A DNA stretch of 37,643 bases, taken from contig CAAGFE010000073.1 of NCBI GenBank assembly GCA_900769075.1, forward strand, positions 1-37,643. Direction: 5' to 3'. Below are positions 7,565 to 15,580 of the stretch, piece after piece. The DNA comes from Clostridia bacterium. Lineage in GTDB: Bacteria > Bacillota > Clostridia > Christensenellales > Aristaeellaceae. The notes beneath the pieces were generated by a model, which saw only the letters and a program-made list of their open reading frames with translations, had not been told where the DNA came from and did not search any database. Made by a program: the position numbers and the translations under genes. The number at the start of each line of letters is the position of its first letter. Positions within the stretch are counted from its first letter, which is position 1.

Positions 7565-9382
7565 GTGCCGAAATTTCCTGCCGCCTGGCTGGACGAGCTT
7601 CGTTCCCGCGCGGACATCGTGCAGATTGTCGGCCAGTATGTGCCGCTGAAGCGCAATGGTCACCGCTACTGGGGGTTATGCCCCTTCCATGGAGAAAAGA
7701 CCGCTTCCTTCTCCGTTGATCAGGAACGACAGGTGTTTTACTGCTTCGGCTGCAAGGCCGGAGGAAGCGTGATCCAGTTTGTGATGGACATCGAGCGGCT
7801 GGAATTTCCGGAGGCGGTGAAGCATCTGGCGGATCAGCTGCATATGCCCCTGCCCGCCATGGAGGAGGATCCGGACTACCAGCGCCGCCGCACCCAGCGG
7901 GACAGGCTGCTGGAGGCCAACAAGGAGGCTGCCAGGTTCTTTCATCAGACGCTTTTCACCCCTGCGGGACAAGCCTCGCTGGATTACCTGAAGCGGCGCG
8001 GCCTGACGGACAGCGTGATCCGCAAGTTCGGCCTGGGCGCAGCGCCTGCCGGTTGGGATGTGCTGACAAAGCATCTGACCGGCCTGGGGTATTCCGTGGA
8101 GGAATTGCAGCTTGCGGGGCTGACCGTCATCAAGGAGGCCGAGGAAGCCTCGACGGATCCCGTCACCGGCGAAGCGCATCCCGCCAAGCCCCGGCGCGCC
8201 TTCGACATGTTCCGCAACCGGGCCATCTTCCCGATCATCGACCAGTATGGCAACGTGCTTGCCTTTGGCGGACGGTCCCTGGGGGACGCACAGCCCAAGT
8301 ATCTCAACACCTCCGATACGCCGGTGTTCAACAAGCGCCTGGGCGTTTACGCCGCCAACCTGCTGAAAAAGGAGCGGAACCTCAAGCGGGTCATTCTGGT
8401 GGAGGGCTACATGGACGTGGTGTCCCTGACCCAGTTCGGGGTGACCGGCGTCTGCGCGACCCTTGGCACCGCGCTCACCCCGGAACAGGCCAAGCTGCTC
8501 AAGCGGTTTGCGCCGATGGTGTACCTGAGCTACGACGGCGACAACGCAGGGCAGAACGCCATCATGAAGGGCCTGGGCGTGCTGGAGGAAGCCGGCGTGC
8601 CTGCCAAGGTGCTCCAATTCCCGGACGGCCTTGACCCGGATGAATTTATCCGCCGGGATGGCATCGAAGGGTTTGAAAAGCTGCCCGCCCTGAGCCCGGA
8701 AAGCTACCGGATGGGACGGCTCCGCACCCAGTACGACCTGTCCACCCAGGAGGGCCGGACGGAGTACGCCAAGGCCTGCGCAGCCATCCTGCACAAACTC
8801 GAACCGCTGGAGCGGGAAAACCACCTGCAGGAGCTGATGGTACAGACCGGCTTCAGCCGGGAAGTGCTGCTGGCGCAGATCGGCGTGAACGCACCGGCGG
8901 TCGGCAAGGCCTCCGCCCCGATGAGCGCGGCCCATCAGCAGCGCTTCTCGCCCAACCGCAACTCCCCTGCCGCCACCGACGAGGAGCGGGACGAGGAGCT
9001 GCTCATCTCCATCTTCGGCACCGGGCGCGTCCCCACGGACATTGCCACGGAGGAGGACTTCCACGATCCGCTGCTGAAAAACCTGTACCTGAGCCTGTGC
9101 GAAGGCGCTTCCGCCGCCAGCCTTGCGGAGGAGCAGGTGGACGAAATGTCCCGCGCGCGGGTCTCGAAGCTGGTGCTCACGCCTCCGGCGGAGGACACGG
9201 ATCAGATGCTCCGGATGGCACAGGATTGCCTGAACCGCATCCGCCTGAAACGCAGCCAGGCTGAGTTTGACGCGCTGCAAAAAGGGCTTCCCAGCCTCAG
9301 CGGCGAGGAAAAGATCGCCGCGCTTCAGCACGCACAGCGGCTGATGACCCAGATCACCAAGCTGACAGCCTACAAATCCTGA
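7565..9382 (+). CDS. dnaG: DNA primase DnaG
   Basis: About 605 residues, normal for bacterial primase, which makes the RNA primers for DNA replication. The N-terminal zinc-binding domain has CPFH (Cys39, His42) and CFGC (Cys60, Cys63). The catalytic core includes the RNAP-basic and TOPRIM segments, with LVEGYMDVVSL (acidic Glu) and YDGDNAG (DxD-type metal site). The C-terminal region (about 430-605) is the helicase-interacting part. The start is non-ATG. TTG at 7559 and GTG at 7565 are both in frame, and GTG is favoured because GGCGGTGA (7551-7558) is then correctly spaced. A hairpin hides this site. Primase must be kept at low copy, so weak initiation makes sense. It is followed 99 nt later by rpoD, the conserved macromolecular-synthesis order. 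Confidence 0.96.
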   Translation: MPKFPAAWLDELRSRADIVQIVGQYVPLKRNGHRYWGLCPFHGEKTASFSVDQERQVFYCFGCKAGGSVIQFVMDIERLEFPEAVKHLADQLHMPLPAMEEDPDYQRRRTQRDRLLEANKEAARFFHQTLFTPAGQASLDYLKRRGLTDSVIRKFGLGAAPAGWDVLTKHLTGLGYSVEELQLAGLTVIKEAEEASTDPVTGEAHPAKPRRAFDMFRNRAIFPIIDQYGNVLAFGGRSLGDAQPKYLNTSDTPVFNKRLGVYAANLLKKERNLKRVILVEGYMDVVSLTQFGVTGVCATLGTALTPEQAKLLKRFAPMVYLSYDGDNAGQNAIMKGLGVLEEAGVPAKVLQFPDGLDPDEFIRRDGIEGFEKLPALSPESYRMGRLRTQYDLSTQEGRTEYAKACAAILHKLEPLERENHLQELMVQTGFSREVLLAQIGVNAPAVGKASAPMSAAHQQRFSPNRNSPAATDEERDEELLISIFGTGRVPTDIATEEDFHDPLLKNLYLSLCEGASAASLAEEQVDEMSRARVSKLVLTPPAEDTDQMLRMAQDCLNRIRLKRSQAEFDALQKGLPSLSGEEKIAALQHAQRLMTQITKLTAYKS

Positions 9383-9434
9383 TGCTTCAGGGTTTGATGA
9401 TATAGACCCAGCCGGTTACCTCCGGCATGCATAT

Positions 9435-9449
9435 GCGGCACGGTGCCGC
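9435..9449 (+). other. Hairpin between dnaG and rpoD
   Basis: GCGGCA, three bases and TGCCGC form a perfect 6-bp stem in the 99-nt dnaG-rpoD gap. There is no T-run behind it. It may be an RNA-processing or stability element separating low primase from high sigma-factor expression. That idea is an analogy with the E. coli operon, not something shown here. Confidence 0.3.
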
Positions 9450-9481
9450 CCTGCTGTGACGATTGAGAAGGAGAGATTTCT

Positions 9482-10576
9482 TTGACGCTTTCACCTGATG
9501 CCCGTCAAGCGAAGCTGAATGAGCTTTATGAGTACGGCAAGACGAAGGGTTCCCTGACCTACAAGGACATTATGGATCGCTTGATGGAAATGGACATGGA
9601 GCCCGACCAGCTTGACAAGGTATTGGAAAACCTTGAAGCCCTGGGCGTTGAGGTCATCAACGAGAATGAGCCCGCGCCCGTTTCCGCTCCGTCGGTGCAG
9701 GAGGATCTGGCCGATATGTCCGCCCCCGAGGGCGTGAGCATCGACGATCCGGTGCGCATGTACCTTAAGGAGATCGGGAAGGTTCCTCTGCTGACCGCCG
9801 AAGAGGAAATCGAAATTGCCAAGCAGCTGGAAAACGGCACCGAGGAGGAAAAGGAAGAAGCCAAGCGCAAGCTGGCTGAAGCCAATCTGCGTCTGGTGGT
9901 GTCCATCGCCAAGCGCTATGTGGGCCGCGGGATGCTGTTCCTGGACCTGATCCAGGAGGGCAACCTGGGCCTGATCAAGGCCGTGGAGAAATTCGACTAC
10001 ACCAAGGGCTTCAAGTTCTCCACCTACGCCACCTGGTGGATCCGCCAAGCCATCACCCGCGCGATTGCCGACCAGGCCCGTACCATCCGCATTCCCGTGC
10101 ACATGGTGGAAACCATCAACAAGCTGATCCGCGTCAGCCGTCAGCTGCTGCAGGAATACGGGCGCGAGCCTACGCCCGAGGAAATCGCCAAGGAGATGGG
10201 CATCAGCGAAGCGAAGGTGCGGGAGATCATCAAGATTGCCCAGGAGCCGGTTTCCCTGGAGACCCCCATCGGTGAGGAGGAGGACAGCCACCTGGGGGAT
10301 TTCATCCCCGATGACGATGCGCCCGCCCCCGCCGAGGCCGCTTCCTTTGCGCTGATGAAGGAGCAGCTGATGGAGGTGCTGGACACCCTGACCCCCCGGG
10401 AGGAAAAGGTGCTGCGGCTGCGTTTCGGTCTGGACGACGGTCACCAGCGGACGCTGGAGGAGGTCGGCAAGGTGTTCAACGTGACCCGCGAACGCATCCG
10501 TCAGATTGAGGCAAAGGCGCTGCGCAAGCTCCGCCATCCCAGCCGCTCCAAGAAGCTCAAGGATTACATCGACTGA
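9482..10576 (+). CDS. rpoD: Primary sigma factor RpoD (SigA)
   Basis: A 364-residue group 1 sigma factor, close to the length of B. subtilis SigA (about 371). Region 1.1 is short (about 8-60, KGSLTYKDIMDRLMEMD). Region 1.2 begins DPVRMYLKEIG, region 2 contains LVVSIAKRYVGRGMLFLDLI and the FSTYATWWIRQAITRA promoter-melting segment, and region 3 follows. Region 4 ends with TLEEVGKVFNVTRERIRQIE, the -35-binding helix-turn-helix. Translation starts at TTG, with AAGGAG (9468-9473) 8 nt upstream. No ATG occurs before region 1.1 would be cut, so the TTG is well supported. It should direct transcription from the TATAAT-type promoters listed in this window. Confidence 0.98.
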   Translation: MTLSPDARQAKLNELYEYGKTKGSLTYKDIMDRLMEMDMEPDQLDKVLENLEALGVEVINENEPAPVSAPSVQEDLADMSAPEGVSIDDPVRMYLKEIGKVPLLTAEEEIEIAKQLENGTEEEKEEAKRKLAEANLRLVVSIAKRYVGRGMLFLDLIQEGNLGLIKAVEKFDYTKGFKFSTYATWWIRQAITRAIADQARTIRIPVHMVETINKLIRVSRQLLQEYGREPTPEEIAKEMGISEAKVREIIKIAQEPVSLETPIGEEEDSHLGDFIPDDDAPAPAEAASFALMKEQLMEVLDTLTPREEKVLRLRFGLDDGHQRTLEEVGKVFNVTRERIRQIEAKALRKLRHPSRSKKLKDYID

Positions 10577-10582
10577 ATGATC

Positions 10583-10613
10583 GCCCTGTCTGCATAAGGC
10601 AGGGCTTCTCTCT
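10583..10613 (+). terminator. Weak terminator or attenuator after rpoD
   Basis: GCCCTGTC (10583-10590) pairs with GGCAGGGC (10598-10605), with one G-T wobble, followed by a mixed T/C tract (TTCTCTCTT). The tail is not a clean T-run, so it probably gives partial termination between rpoD and trmK. Confidence 0.45.
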
Positions 10614-10630
10614 TCATTGGAGGAATCGCC

Positions 10631-11311
10631 ATGCTTGACGAGCGATTGTCCCTTGCCGCATCCCTCTATGCACCCTGCGAATGGGGGGCGGACATCGGCA
10701 CCGATCACGCCTTTCTCCCCTGCCATCTGCTGCGTACAGGCGTGTGCCAGCATATGATCGCGGCGGACGTCAGCCCCAAGGCCCTTGCCCGCGCCCGCAG
10801 AAACCTGACGCAGCAGGGGTTCATTGACCGGGCTGAGGTGGTTCTGGCGGATGGGCTGGACGCAGTGAACCGTCCCTGCGGGTGCATCTCCGTGATGGGC
10901 ATGGGCGGTGAAACCATGGCGGAAATTCTGCGCAATGGGCAGGACAAGCTCCGGGGCGCGGTGCTGGTGCTGGGCGCACACACCGAGCTGGCTCTGGTTC
11001 GCCAGGCCATTCAGGAGGTAGGCTATCACATCGTGCAGGAAAGGCTGTGCCGGGCGGCAGGACGGTTCTATGTGTTCTGGCGGGCCGAGGCCGGGGCGGC
11101 AGATATGTCCCGGGAAAATCTGCGCTACGGAAGCCTGCTCTGGCAGGAAGCTTCGCCCCTGCTTCGGGAATACGCCCAATGGCGGCTGGAAATCCACCGG
11201 GAACGTCTGCGTGGGCTGCTTTCCGCCGCCCGTCAGAACGAGCAAGCCATCCGGGAGGCACAAGCGGACATTGAGTTTTATTCGAACAGATTGGAGGAAC
11301 TGTCATGCTGA
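10631..11311 (+). CDS. trmK: tRNA (adenine(22)-N1)-methyltransferase TrmK
   Basis: A 226-residue Rossmann-fold SAM-dependent methyltransferase of the TrmK (YqfN) family, which methylates N1 of A22 in certain bacterial tRNAs. Hallmarks are the SAM-binding motif ADIGTDHAFLP (about 19-29), the AADVSPKALARA segment, and ISVMGMGGETMAEIL (about 84-98), which is family-specific. The C-terminal helical part is about 155-225. TTGGAGGAA lies 5-7 nt before the ATG. Its position after rpoD and overlapping the Nif3-like gene by 7 nt matches the order sigA-trmK-yqfO of B. subtilis. Confidence 0.93.
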   Translation: MLDERLSLAASLYAPCEWGADIGTDHAFLPCHLLRTGVCQHMIAADVSPKALARARRNLTQQGFIDRAEVVLADGLDAVNRPCGCISVMGMGGETMAEILRNGQDKLRGAVLVLGAHTELALVRQAIQEVGYHIVQERLCRAAGRFYVFWRAEAGAADMSRENLRYGSLLWQEASPLLREYAQWRLEIHRERLRGLLSAARQNEQAIREAQADIEFYSNRLEELSC

Positions 11312-12063
11312 CGGTACAGCAGGTCATTGACTTCATCAACCAGCTCGCGCCCTTTGACACCCAGCTGGATTACGACAACTCCGGGCTGCTGGTGGGCGAT
11401 CCGGGCCGAGAGGTCACCGGCGTTCACTTCGCGCTGGATGTGACGGATACCGTCATCGACGAGGCCCTCGGGCACAGCGCGAACCTCATTGTCACCCATC
11501 ATCCGCTGATGTTCAGCCCCATCCGGCGGCTGGTGGAGACCGACCATCAGGCGCGGCTGCTATGCCGGCTGATTCGGGAGCACATCAGCCTGATTGCCGC
11601 CCACACCAATCTGGATCAGGCCGTCGGCGGCTGCAATGACGCGCTGGCACGGCACATTGGCCTGGCGGACGTGGCTGGCGAAGGCTTCGTCCGGGTGGGA
11701 AGGCTGCCCGCTCCCATGACGGCGGGCGAACTGGCGGCTTCCATCAGCAATGCTTTGGGCGACGTGGTGCGGGTGATGGGCAATCCGTCCGCCGTGGTGG
11801 AAAAGGTCGGCATGTGCTCCGGCGCCGGCGCGGACGAATGGCCTGCTGCCGCTGCGCTGGGCGCCCAGGCGTTCCTCACGGGCGAAGCAAAGCACCACAT
11901 TGCGCTGGAAGCAGCAGCGGCAGGCGTGGTCATCCTGGAGGCAGGCCACCACGCCACCGAGATTCCGGGGATTTTCGCCCTGGCGGATGCTTTACAAAAC
12001 AGCGATCTTGCTGTACAATATAAGATGCGCATTTTTACAAGCAAGGCAAGCGCATATCAGTGA
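11305..12063 (+). CDS. Nif3-like dinuclear metal-centre protein
   Basis: A 252-residue Nif3/YbgI/YqfO-family protein. Such proteins bind two metal ions; the role is unsettled, and a GTP cyclohydrolase I type 2 label is common in databases but doubtful. Metal-ligand motifs visible are THHPLMF (about 53-59), AAHTNLDQAVGG (about 95-106) and the C-terminal LEAGHHATE. It is the short form, lacking the extra PII-like insert of B. subtilis YqfO (about 370 aa). GGAGGAA precedes the ATG, and the gene overlaps trmK by 7 nt, so translation is probably coupled. A promoter for the next gene lies inside its 3' end. Confidence 0.9.
   Translation: MLTVQQVIDFINQLAPFDTQLDYDNSGLLVGDPGREVTGVHFALDVTDTVIDEALGHSANLIVTHHPLMFSPIRRLVETDHQARLLCRLIREHISLIAAHTNLDQAVGGCNDALARHIGLADVAGEGFVRVGRLPAPMTAGELAASISNALGDVVRVMGNPSAVVEKVGMCSGAGADEWPAAAALGAQAFLTGEAKHHIALEAAAAGVVILEAGHHATEIPGIFALADALQNSDLAVQYKMRIFTSKASAYQ
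11991..12019 (+). promoter_or_regulatory. Internal promoter for the zinc-ribbon gene
   Basis: TTTACA (11991-11996), a 17-nt spacer and TACAAT (12014-12019) lie within the last 75 nt of the Nif3-like gene, about 90 nt before the zinc-ribbon start. The local drop in GC supports a promoter. Confidence 0.6.
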
Positions 12064-12106
12064 ATCCAGCATGCGGAAGCGCATGTGTGAATATCAGGAG
12101 GGAACT

Positions 12107-12817
12107 ATGGATCAGCTTACGATGTTGTGGGAGTATCAGGTGGAGGATATCAAGGCCGATAAGATGGCGAACGACATTCGCCGCAGCCCGCTCCGCCAGA
12201 AGATGGAGAATGACCGCAACCTCTTTATGGAGCGCCAGAAGCAGTACAAGCAGATCGAGGAGCAGGTGGCCGTGCTGACCGACCGCAAGGACGCGATCCG
12301 CGATGCGCTCTCCCGGGCGGAGGATCAGCTGAACGGTCTGCAGGCCCGCTTTGAGCAGAATCCCCCGCAGGAGCTGGACGCTGTCCGCGCCCTGATGGCG
12401 GAGGTGACCAAGTGCCGCGAGACCATCGTGAGCTATGAGCAGGAGATGAAGCGCCTGACCCAGGAGGCCAACACCAACGATCAGCGCGGCAACTCCATCC
12501 GCACGGAAGCCGCCCGCCTGCGCTCCGAGTTCGAGCATCTGAAGGTCCAATACGACAAGGAGATGCCCGAGAAAAAGGCCCAGCAGGAGGCACAGCGCGC
12601 CATCGCCGACAAAAAGGCCGAAGGGATTGATCCGGCGCTGATGGAGCAGTACAAGCGCATCAAGAAGCACATCACCCCCCCGGTGAGCCGCCTGATCAAC
12701 GGCCAGTGCTCCGGCTGCAACACCAGCCTGCCCAGCGCCGTGCTCCACCGCGTCCGCAACGCATCCGACGAGATCGTTGAGTGCGAAAGCTGCGGCCGCA
12801 TGATCATCCGCATGTGA
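12107..12817 (+). CDS. Coiled-coil C4 zinc-ribbon protein
   Basis: A 236-residue protein. Residues about 10-180 are a long, charged, heptad-rich coiled coil. The C-terminus is a C4 zinc ribbon: CSGCNTSLPS and then CESCGRMI, four cysteines in two CxxC pairs. This architecture is the widespread 'C4-type zinc ribbon domain-containing' family, usually found beside Nif3-like genes as here. Its function is not established; nucleic-acid binding is a guess. The frame extends upstream, but CAGGAGGGAACT (from 12095) places the ATG at 12107. It is followed by a terminator and has its own likely promoter inside the previous gene. Confidence 0.9.
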   Translation: MDQLTMLWEYQVEDIKADKMANDIRRSPLRQKMENDRNLFMERQKQYKQIEEQVAVLTDRKDAIRDALSRAEDQLNGLQARFEQNPPQELDAVRALMAEVTKCRETIVSYEQEMKRLTQEANTNDQRGNSIRTEAARLRSEFEHLKVQYDKEMPEKKAQQEAQRAIADKKAEGIDPALMEQYKRIKKHITPPVSRLINGQCSGCNTSLPSAVLHRVRNASDEIVECESCGRMIIRM

Positions 12818-12830
12818 TTTGTTTCGCCAG

Positions 12831-12855
12831 CCGTCCGAGAAATCGGGCGGTTTTT
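12831..12855 (+). terminator. Terminator of the dgt-to-zinc-ribbon block
   Basis: CCGTCCGA (12831-12838) pairs with TCGGGCGG (12843-12850) around GAAA, followed by five T. One pair is a G-T wobble. It is a clear intrinsic terminator 13 nt after the stop codon. Confidence 0.88.
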
Positions 12856-12873
12856 ATGTTGCACATTTCGCGG

Positions 12874-12903
12874 TCATAACCGTCACACACGGGTGCATAC
12901 ATT
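12874..12903 (+). promoter_or_regulatory. Candidate sigma-E promoter of the transpeptidase-spoIIIA operon
   Basis: TCATAAC (12874-12880), a 15-nt spacer and CATACATT (12896-12903) resemble the sporulation sigma-E pattern (roughly KMATATT, about 14 nt, CATACANT). The -10 matches well and the -35 matches 5 of 7. It lies just upstream of the transpeptidase gene and after a terminator, with no sigma-A promoter visible. The spoIIIA operon of B. subtilis is sigma-E-dependent, which agrees. Confidence 0.6.
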
Positions 12904-12927
12904 GCTTCCAGATAGGAGGTGATGCAG

Positions 12928-13584
12928 ATGAAGCAGCGGTTGGCGCTGCTGGCGGCGGCTGTCCTGCTTCTCTGCTGCTTTCCGCGCGACGCAAGGGCCG
13001 AATCAACCTACACCATCCATGTGGATGTAGAACAGAAGCGGCTGACGCTCTTTCACGGCGAAGAGGCTGTCAAGTCCTACACCGTCGCTACCGGCACCTG
13101 GGACACCCCGACGCCCGTGGGCGTTTTCACCATCACCCACCGGTTTTCCGGGCGGATGTGCGGCTTTGGGACATGCTTTCTCGGGCTGAACGTGCCCTGG
13201 GGGAATTACGGCATCCACGGCACCAACAAGCCGGAAACCATCGGCTACAGCGCCTCCCACGGGTGCATTCGGATGAGCGTGAAGGATGCGGAGGAGCTCT
13301 ACGCGCTGGTACCAAATGGGACAAGGGTGGTCATCGAATGCGGGCCATACGGAGAGCTTGGCAGTACCCTTCGGGTGTTGAAAAACGGCGACCGCTCCGC
13401 TGCGGTGCGGGCCGTTCAGCGAAAGCTTCGGGCGCTTGGCTTTTATCAGGGCTGGCCCGATGGAATCTTCGGTGAAGGCACCCAGCGCGCGGTGGACGCC
13501 GCCCGCAAGGCGTATCATCTGCCGCCAAACGGCCTGGTGGATTGGGCGCTGTATCAGGCGCTGGGTCTGACGATATTTGAGTGA
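12928..13584 (+). CDS. Secreted L,D-transpeptidase (YkuD) with peptidoglycan-binding domain
   Basis: A 218-residue exported protein. The signal peptide is about 1-24 (ending DARA). A YkuD L,D-transpeptidase domain spans about 28-132, with the conserved HGT (97-99) and the catalytic SHGCIRM (Cys113). A PG_binding_1 domain lies at about 148-212 (LKNGDRSAAVRAVQRKLRALG). These enzymes form 3-3 peptide cross-links in peptidoglycan. Several ATG/GTG codons cluster here. AGGAGGT (12914-12920) is best spaced for the ATG at 12928, rather than GTG 12919 or ATG 12922. It ends 7 nt before spoIIIAA and has a sigma-E-like promoter, so it is probably expressed in the mother cell with the spoIIIA genes. A role in engulfment-stage or cortex peptidoglycan is inferred. 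Confidence 0.92.
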   Translation: MKQRLALLAAAVLLLCCFPRDARAESTYTIHVDVEQKRLTLFHGEEAVKSYTVATGTWDTPTPVGVFTITHRFSGRMCGFGTCFLGLNVPWGNYGIHGTNKPETIGYSASHGCIRMSVKDAEELYALVPNGTRVVIECGPYGELGSTLRVLKNGDRSAAVRAVQRKLRALGFYQGWPDGIFGEGTQRAVDAARKAYHLPPNGLVDWALYQALGLTIFE

Positions 13585-13591
13585 GGTATGC

Positions 13592-14485
13592 ATGGACTGG
13601 AACGAAACAAGGCAATTCCTGGCTCCCTGCTTTCCGGAGGAAGTACGCTACGAGCTGGACATGCTCCTGGCGGGAGAGCTGCGGGAGATCCGCATCCGGG
13701 CCGACAGGCCGACGGTTTTTGTCACGGCGACCAGAACCGCCGCTTTGCCGTGGAAACCGTCTCAAAAGCAGCTGCACACTCTGGTCGAAGCGCTGTCAGA
13801 GCACAGCCTGTACGCCCGGGAGGACGAAACCGGACAGGGCTATCTGACATTGCGTGGCGGACACCGAATGGGCCTTTGCGGGCACGCGGGAATTTCCGAC
13901 GATCGGTCGGTTCTTTCCGACATTGGGTCGGTTTGCATTCGTATCGCCGGGGAATGGCCCGGGTGCGCAGACGCACTTATGGCCCGGATCCTGGATTGTC
14001 CCAGCGTGCTGATCATCGGCGCGCCGGGATCCGGCAAAACGACGCTGCTCCGGGATCTCGCCCGCCAGCTTGCCAGCGGGCACGATGCCAGACAGGTCGC
14101 CATCGTGGACGAACGAAGCGAACTGGCTGCCTGCGTGGACGGCGTACCCCAGCTGGACGTCGGTGCATTCTCCGATGTCTTGGAGGGCCTTGCGAAACGG
14201 GATGCCATCCCATGGCTCATCCGCGCCATGTCCCCCCAGGTGATCGTCACCGATGAGCTGTCCGGCGATGAAGATACGGATGCCATCCTGGACGCAATGG
14301 CATGCGGGGCCTTCGTGTGCGCCTCCGCCCATGCCAGCAGCCTCCAGCAGGCCGCATCCCGGCCCGCGCTGGCAGCGCTGATGGCCCGACGTGCCTTCGG
14401 GCTGTACGCTGTGCTGTCTCCCGAGGGCAGCGGACGGATCGGCGCGATGTATGACAGGACCGGCAGCCCGATCCGCGACGCATGA
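13592..14485 (+). CDS. spoIIIAA: Stage III sporulation protein AA (ATPase)
   Basis: A 297-residue cytosolic P-loop ATPase related to secretion ATPases. It powers the SpoIIIA-SpoIIQ channel that joins mother cell and forespore. Walker A is GAPGSGKTT (143-151), and an acidic Walker B-like segment is VIVTDELSG (about 210-218). The LTLRGGHRMGLCGHAG stretch (about 86-101) is typical of SpoIIIAA. A TTG at 13577 is in frame, but GTGAGGT (13581-13587) supports the ATG at 13592. It begins 7 nt after the L,D-transpeptidase and overlaps spoIIIAB by 4 nt (ATGA). Length is close to the B. subtilis protein (about 307). Confidence 0.96.
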   Translation: MDWNETRQFLAPCFPEEVRYELDMLLAGELREIRIRADRPTVFVTATRTAALPWKPSQKQLHTLVEALSEHSLYAREDETGQGYLTLRGGHRMGLCGHAGISDDRSVLSDIGSVCIRIAGEWPGCADALMARILDCPSVLIIGAPGSGKTTLLRDLARQLASGHDARQVAIVDERSELAACVDGVPQLDVGAFSDVLEGLAKRDAIPWLIRAMSPQVIVTDELSGDEDTDAILDAMACGAFVCASAHASSLQQAASRPALAALMARRAFGLYAVLSPEGSGRIGAMYDRTGSPIRDA

Positions 14486-14973
14486 GCCGTGCGGTGATGG
14501 CCATCATGGCCGGGCTGCTGTGCGCGCTGGCGGGCATGAAGCACGCTTCCTCCCTGAAAAGCAACGCGGTGCGGCTGAAGCGCTGGGGGCAGATTCTTCC
14601 CTGCCTGGCGCTGATTCTCCGGGAGGGCACGCTGTCCATCCCGGAGGCGCTGTGCACGGCGGCAGATGGAGCGCTTCCGCCGGACAGGCTATTGCACGAC
14701 ATGGCGGTCAGGATTTCCTCCAAACCCATGACATCCTTGACGGACGCCTTTCTTGCCTGCTGCGGGGAGTGTCCGGAACAGGCGCTGCTGACGCGCATGT
14801 TTGCCCGGCTCGGACACGGCACGAAGGAAAGCCGCTGCCTGGCTGTGGAACAATCTGCCGAGGAAATGGCGGTGCTGGCCAAATCCGCCGAAGAAAAGGC
14901 GGAAAAGGACGTCAAGCTCTGGCAGACGCTCGGATTCATCGGCGGAGCATGCCTGACCATCCTACTTCTTTGA
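14482..14973 (+). CDS. spoIIIAB: Stage III sporulation protein AB
   Basis: A 163-residue protein matching SpoIIIAB in length (about 171 in B. subtilis), position and layout. It has an N-terminal membrane segment (about 4-20), a helical body with KRWGQILPCLALILREGTL, and a C-terminal membrane helix (about 146-163, TLGFIGGACLTILLL) preceded by a charged segment KSAEEKAEKDVK. SpoIIIAB resembles the GspF-type platform protein of type II secretion and is needed for the feeding-tube channel. Its ATG overlaps the spoIIIAA stop, indicating translational coupling. Confidence 0.92.
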   Translation: MSRAVMAIMAGLLCALAGMKHASSLKSNAVRLKRWGQILPCLALILREGTLSIPEALCTAADGALPPDRLLHDMAVRISSKPMTSLTDAFLACCGECPEQALLTRMFARLGHGTKESRCLAVEQSAEEMAVLAKSAEEKAEKDVKLWQTLGFIGGACLTILLL

Positions 14974-14989
14974 CGCGGAGGACGAATGA

Positions 14990-15187
14990 ATGCAGCTGGA
15001 TCTGCTTTTCCAAATTGCGGGCGTGGGCGTGCTGACAACCGTCGTGTCCGCGGTACTGGCCAGTTCCGGGCGCTCGGAGCTGGCGAACCTTGCCGCCGTT
15101 GCCGGGCTGGCGATCGTGCTGCTGATGGTGGCTGGGCTCCTGGAGGATCTCTTCACCAGCGTGCGGACGATCTTCCAGCTGTACTGA
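14990..15187 (+). CDS. spoIIIAC: Stage III sporulation protein AC
   Basis: A 65-residue membrane protein, the normal size for SpoIIIAC (about 68). Two transmembrane helices are visible (about 5-24 and 31-50), followed by DLFTSVRTIFQLY at the end, which is typical. GGAGGA (14977-14982) lies 7 nt before the ATG. An overlapping out-of-frame ATG at 14986 is ignored because it does not encode this family. It is a membrane subunit of the SpoIIIA complex. Confidence 0.93.
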   Translation: MQLDLLFQIAGVGVLTTVVSAVLASSGRSELANLAAVAGLAIVLLMVAGLLEDLFTSVRTIFQLY

Positions 15188-15193
15188 TGGGCT

Positions 15194-15580
15194 GTGTCCG
15201 CGGTACAAATCGCCGGATTCGCGGTCTGCGCCGCCGCGCTGGCACTGGTGATGCGAAGGCTGCGCCCGGAATCCGCCACTGCGCTGGTGATCGCCGCCGG
15301 GGCGCTGGCCGGATTGATGGTGCTGCCCCGGCTGGCAGAAATCGTCAGCGGCGTAACCGCCCTTGCCGCTGCGGGCGGGGTACAGGATGGATACATGTCC
15401 CAGCTGCTCAAGGTGGGCGGCATCAGCCTGCTGATGGACTTCGCCGCCCAGACCTGCCGGGATGCGGACGAGGACGGCCTGGCGATGAAGGTGGAGCTGG
15501 CAGGCCGGGTGATGCTCATCGGGCTGGCGCTTCCCGTCATGCGCACGCTGCTGGAGCAAATCCTGTCGCTGTCGCGCTGA
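15194..15580 (+). CDS. spoIIIAD: Stage III sporulation protein AD
   Basis: A 128-residue membrane protein, close to B. subtilis SpoIIIAD (about 133). It has several hydrophobic helices: VQIAGFAVCAAALALVM, LVIAAGALAGLMVLPRL and a C-terminal VMLIGLALPVMRTLL. The segment YMSQLLKVGGISLLMDFAAQ is the conserved core, with the motif corresponding to CRDAGE here reading CRDADEDG. The start is a GTG 6 nt after the spoIIIAC stop, with no clear ribosome site, so translation is probably coupled to spoIIIAC. Confidence 0.92.
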   Translation: MSAVQIAGFAVCAAALALVMRRLRPESATALVIAAGALAGLMVLPRLAEIVSGVTALAAAGGVQDGYMSQLLKVGGISLLMDFAAQTCRDADEDGLAMKVELAGRVMLIGLALPVMRTLLEQILSLSR

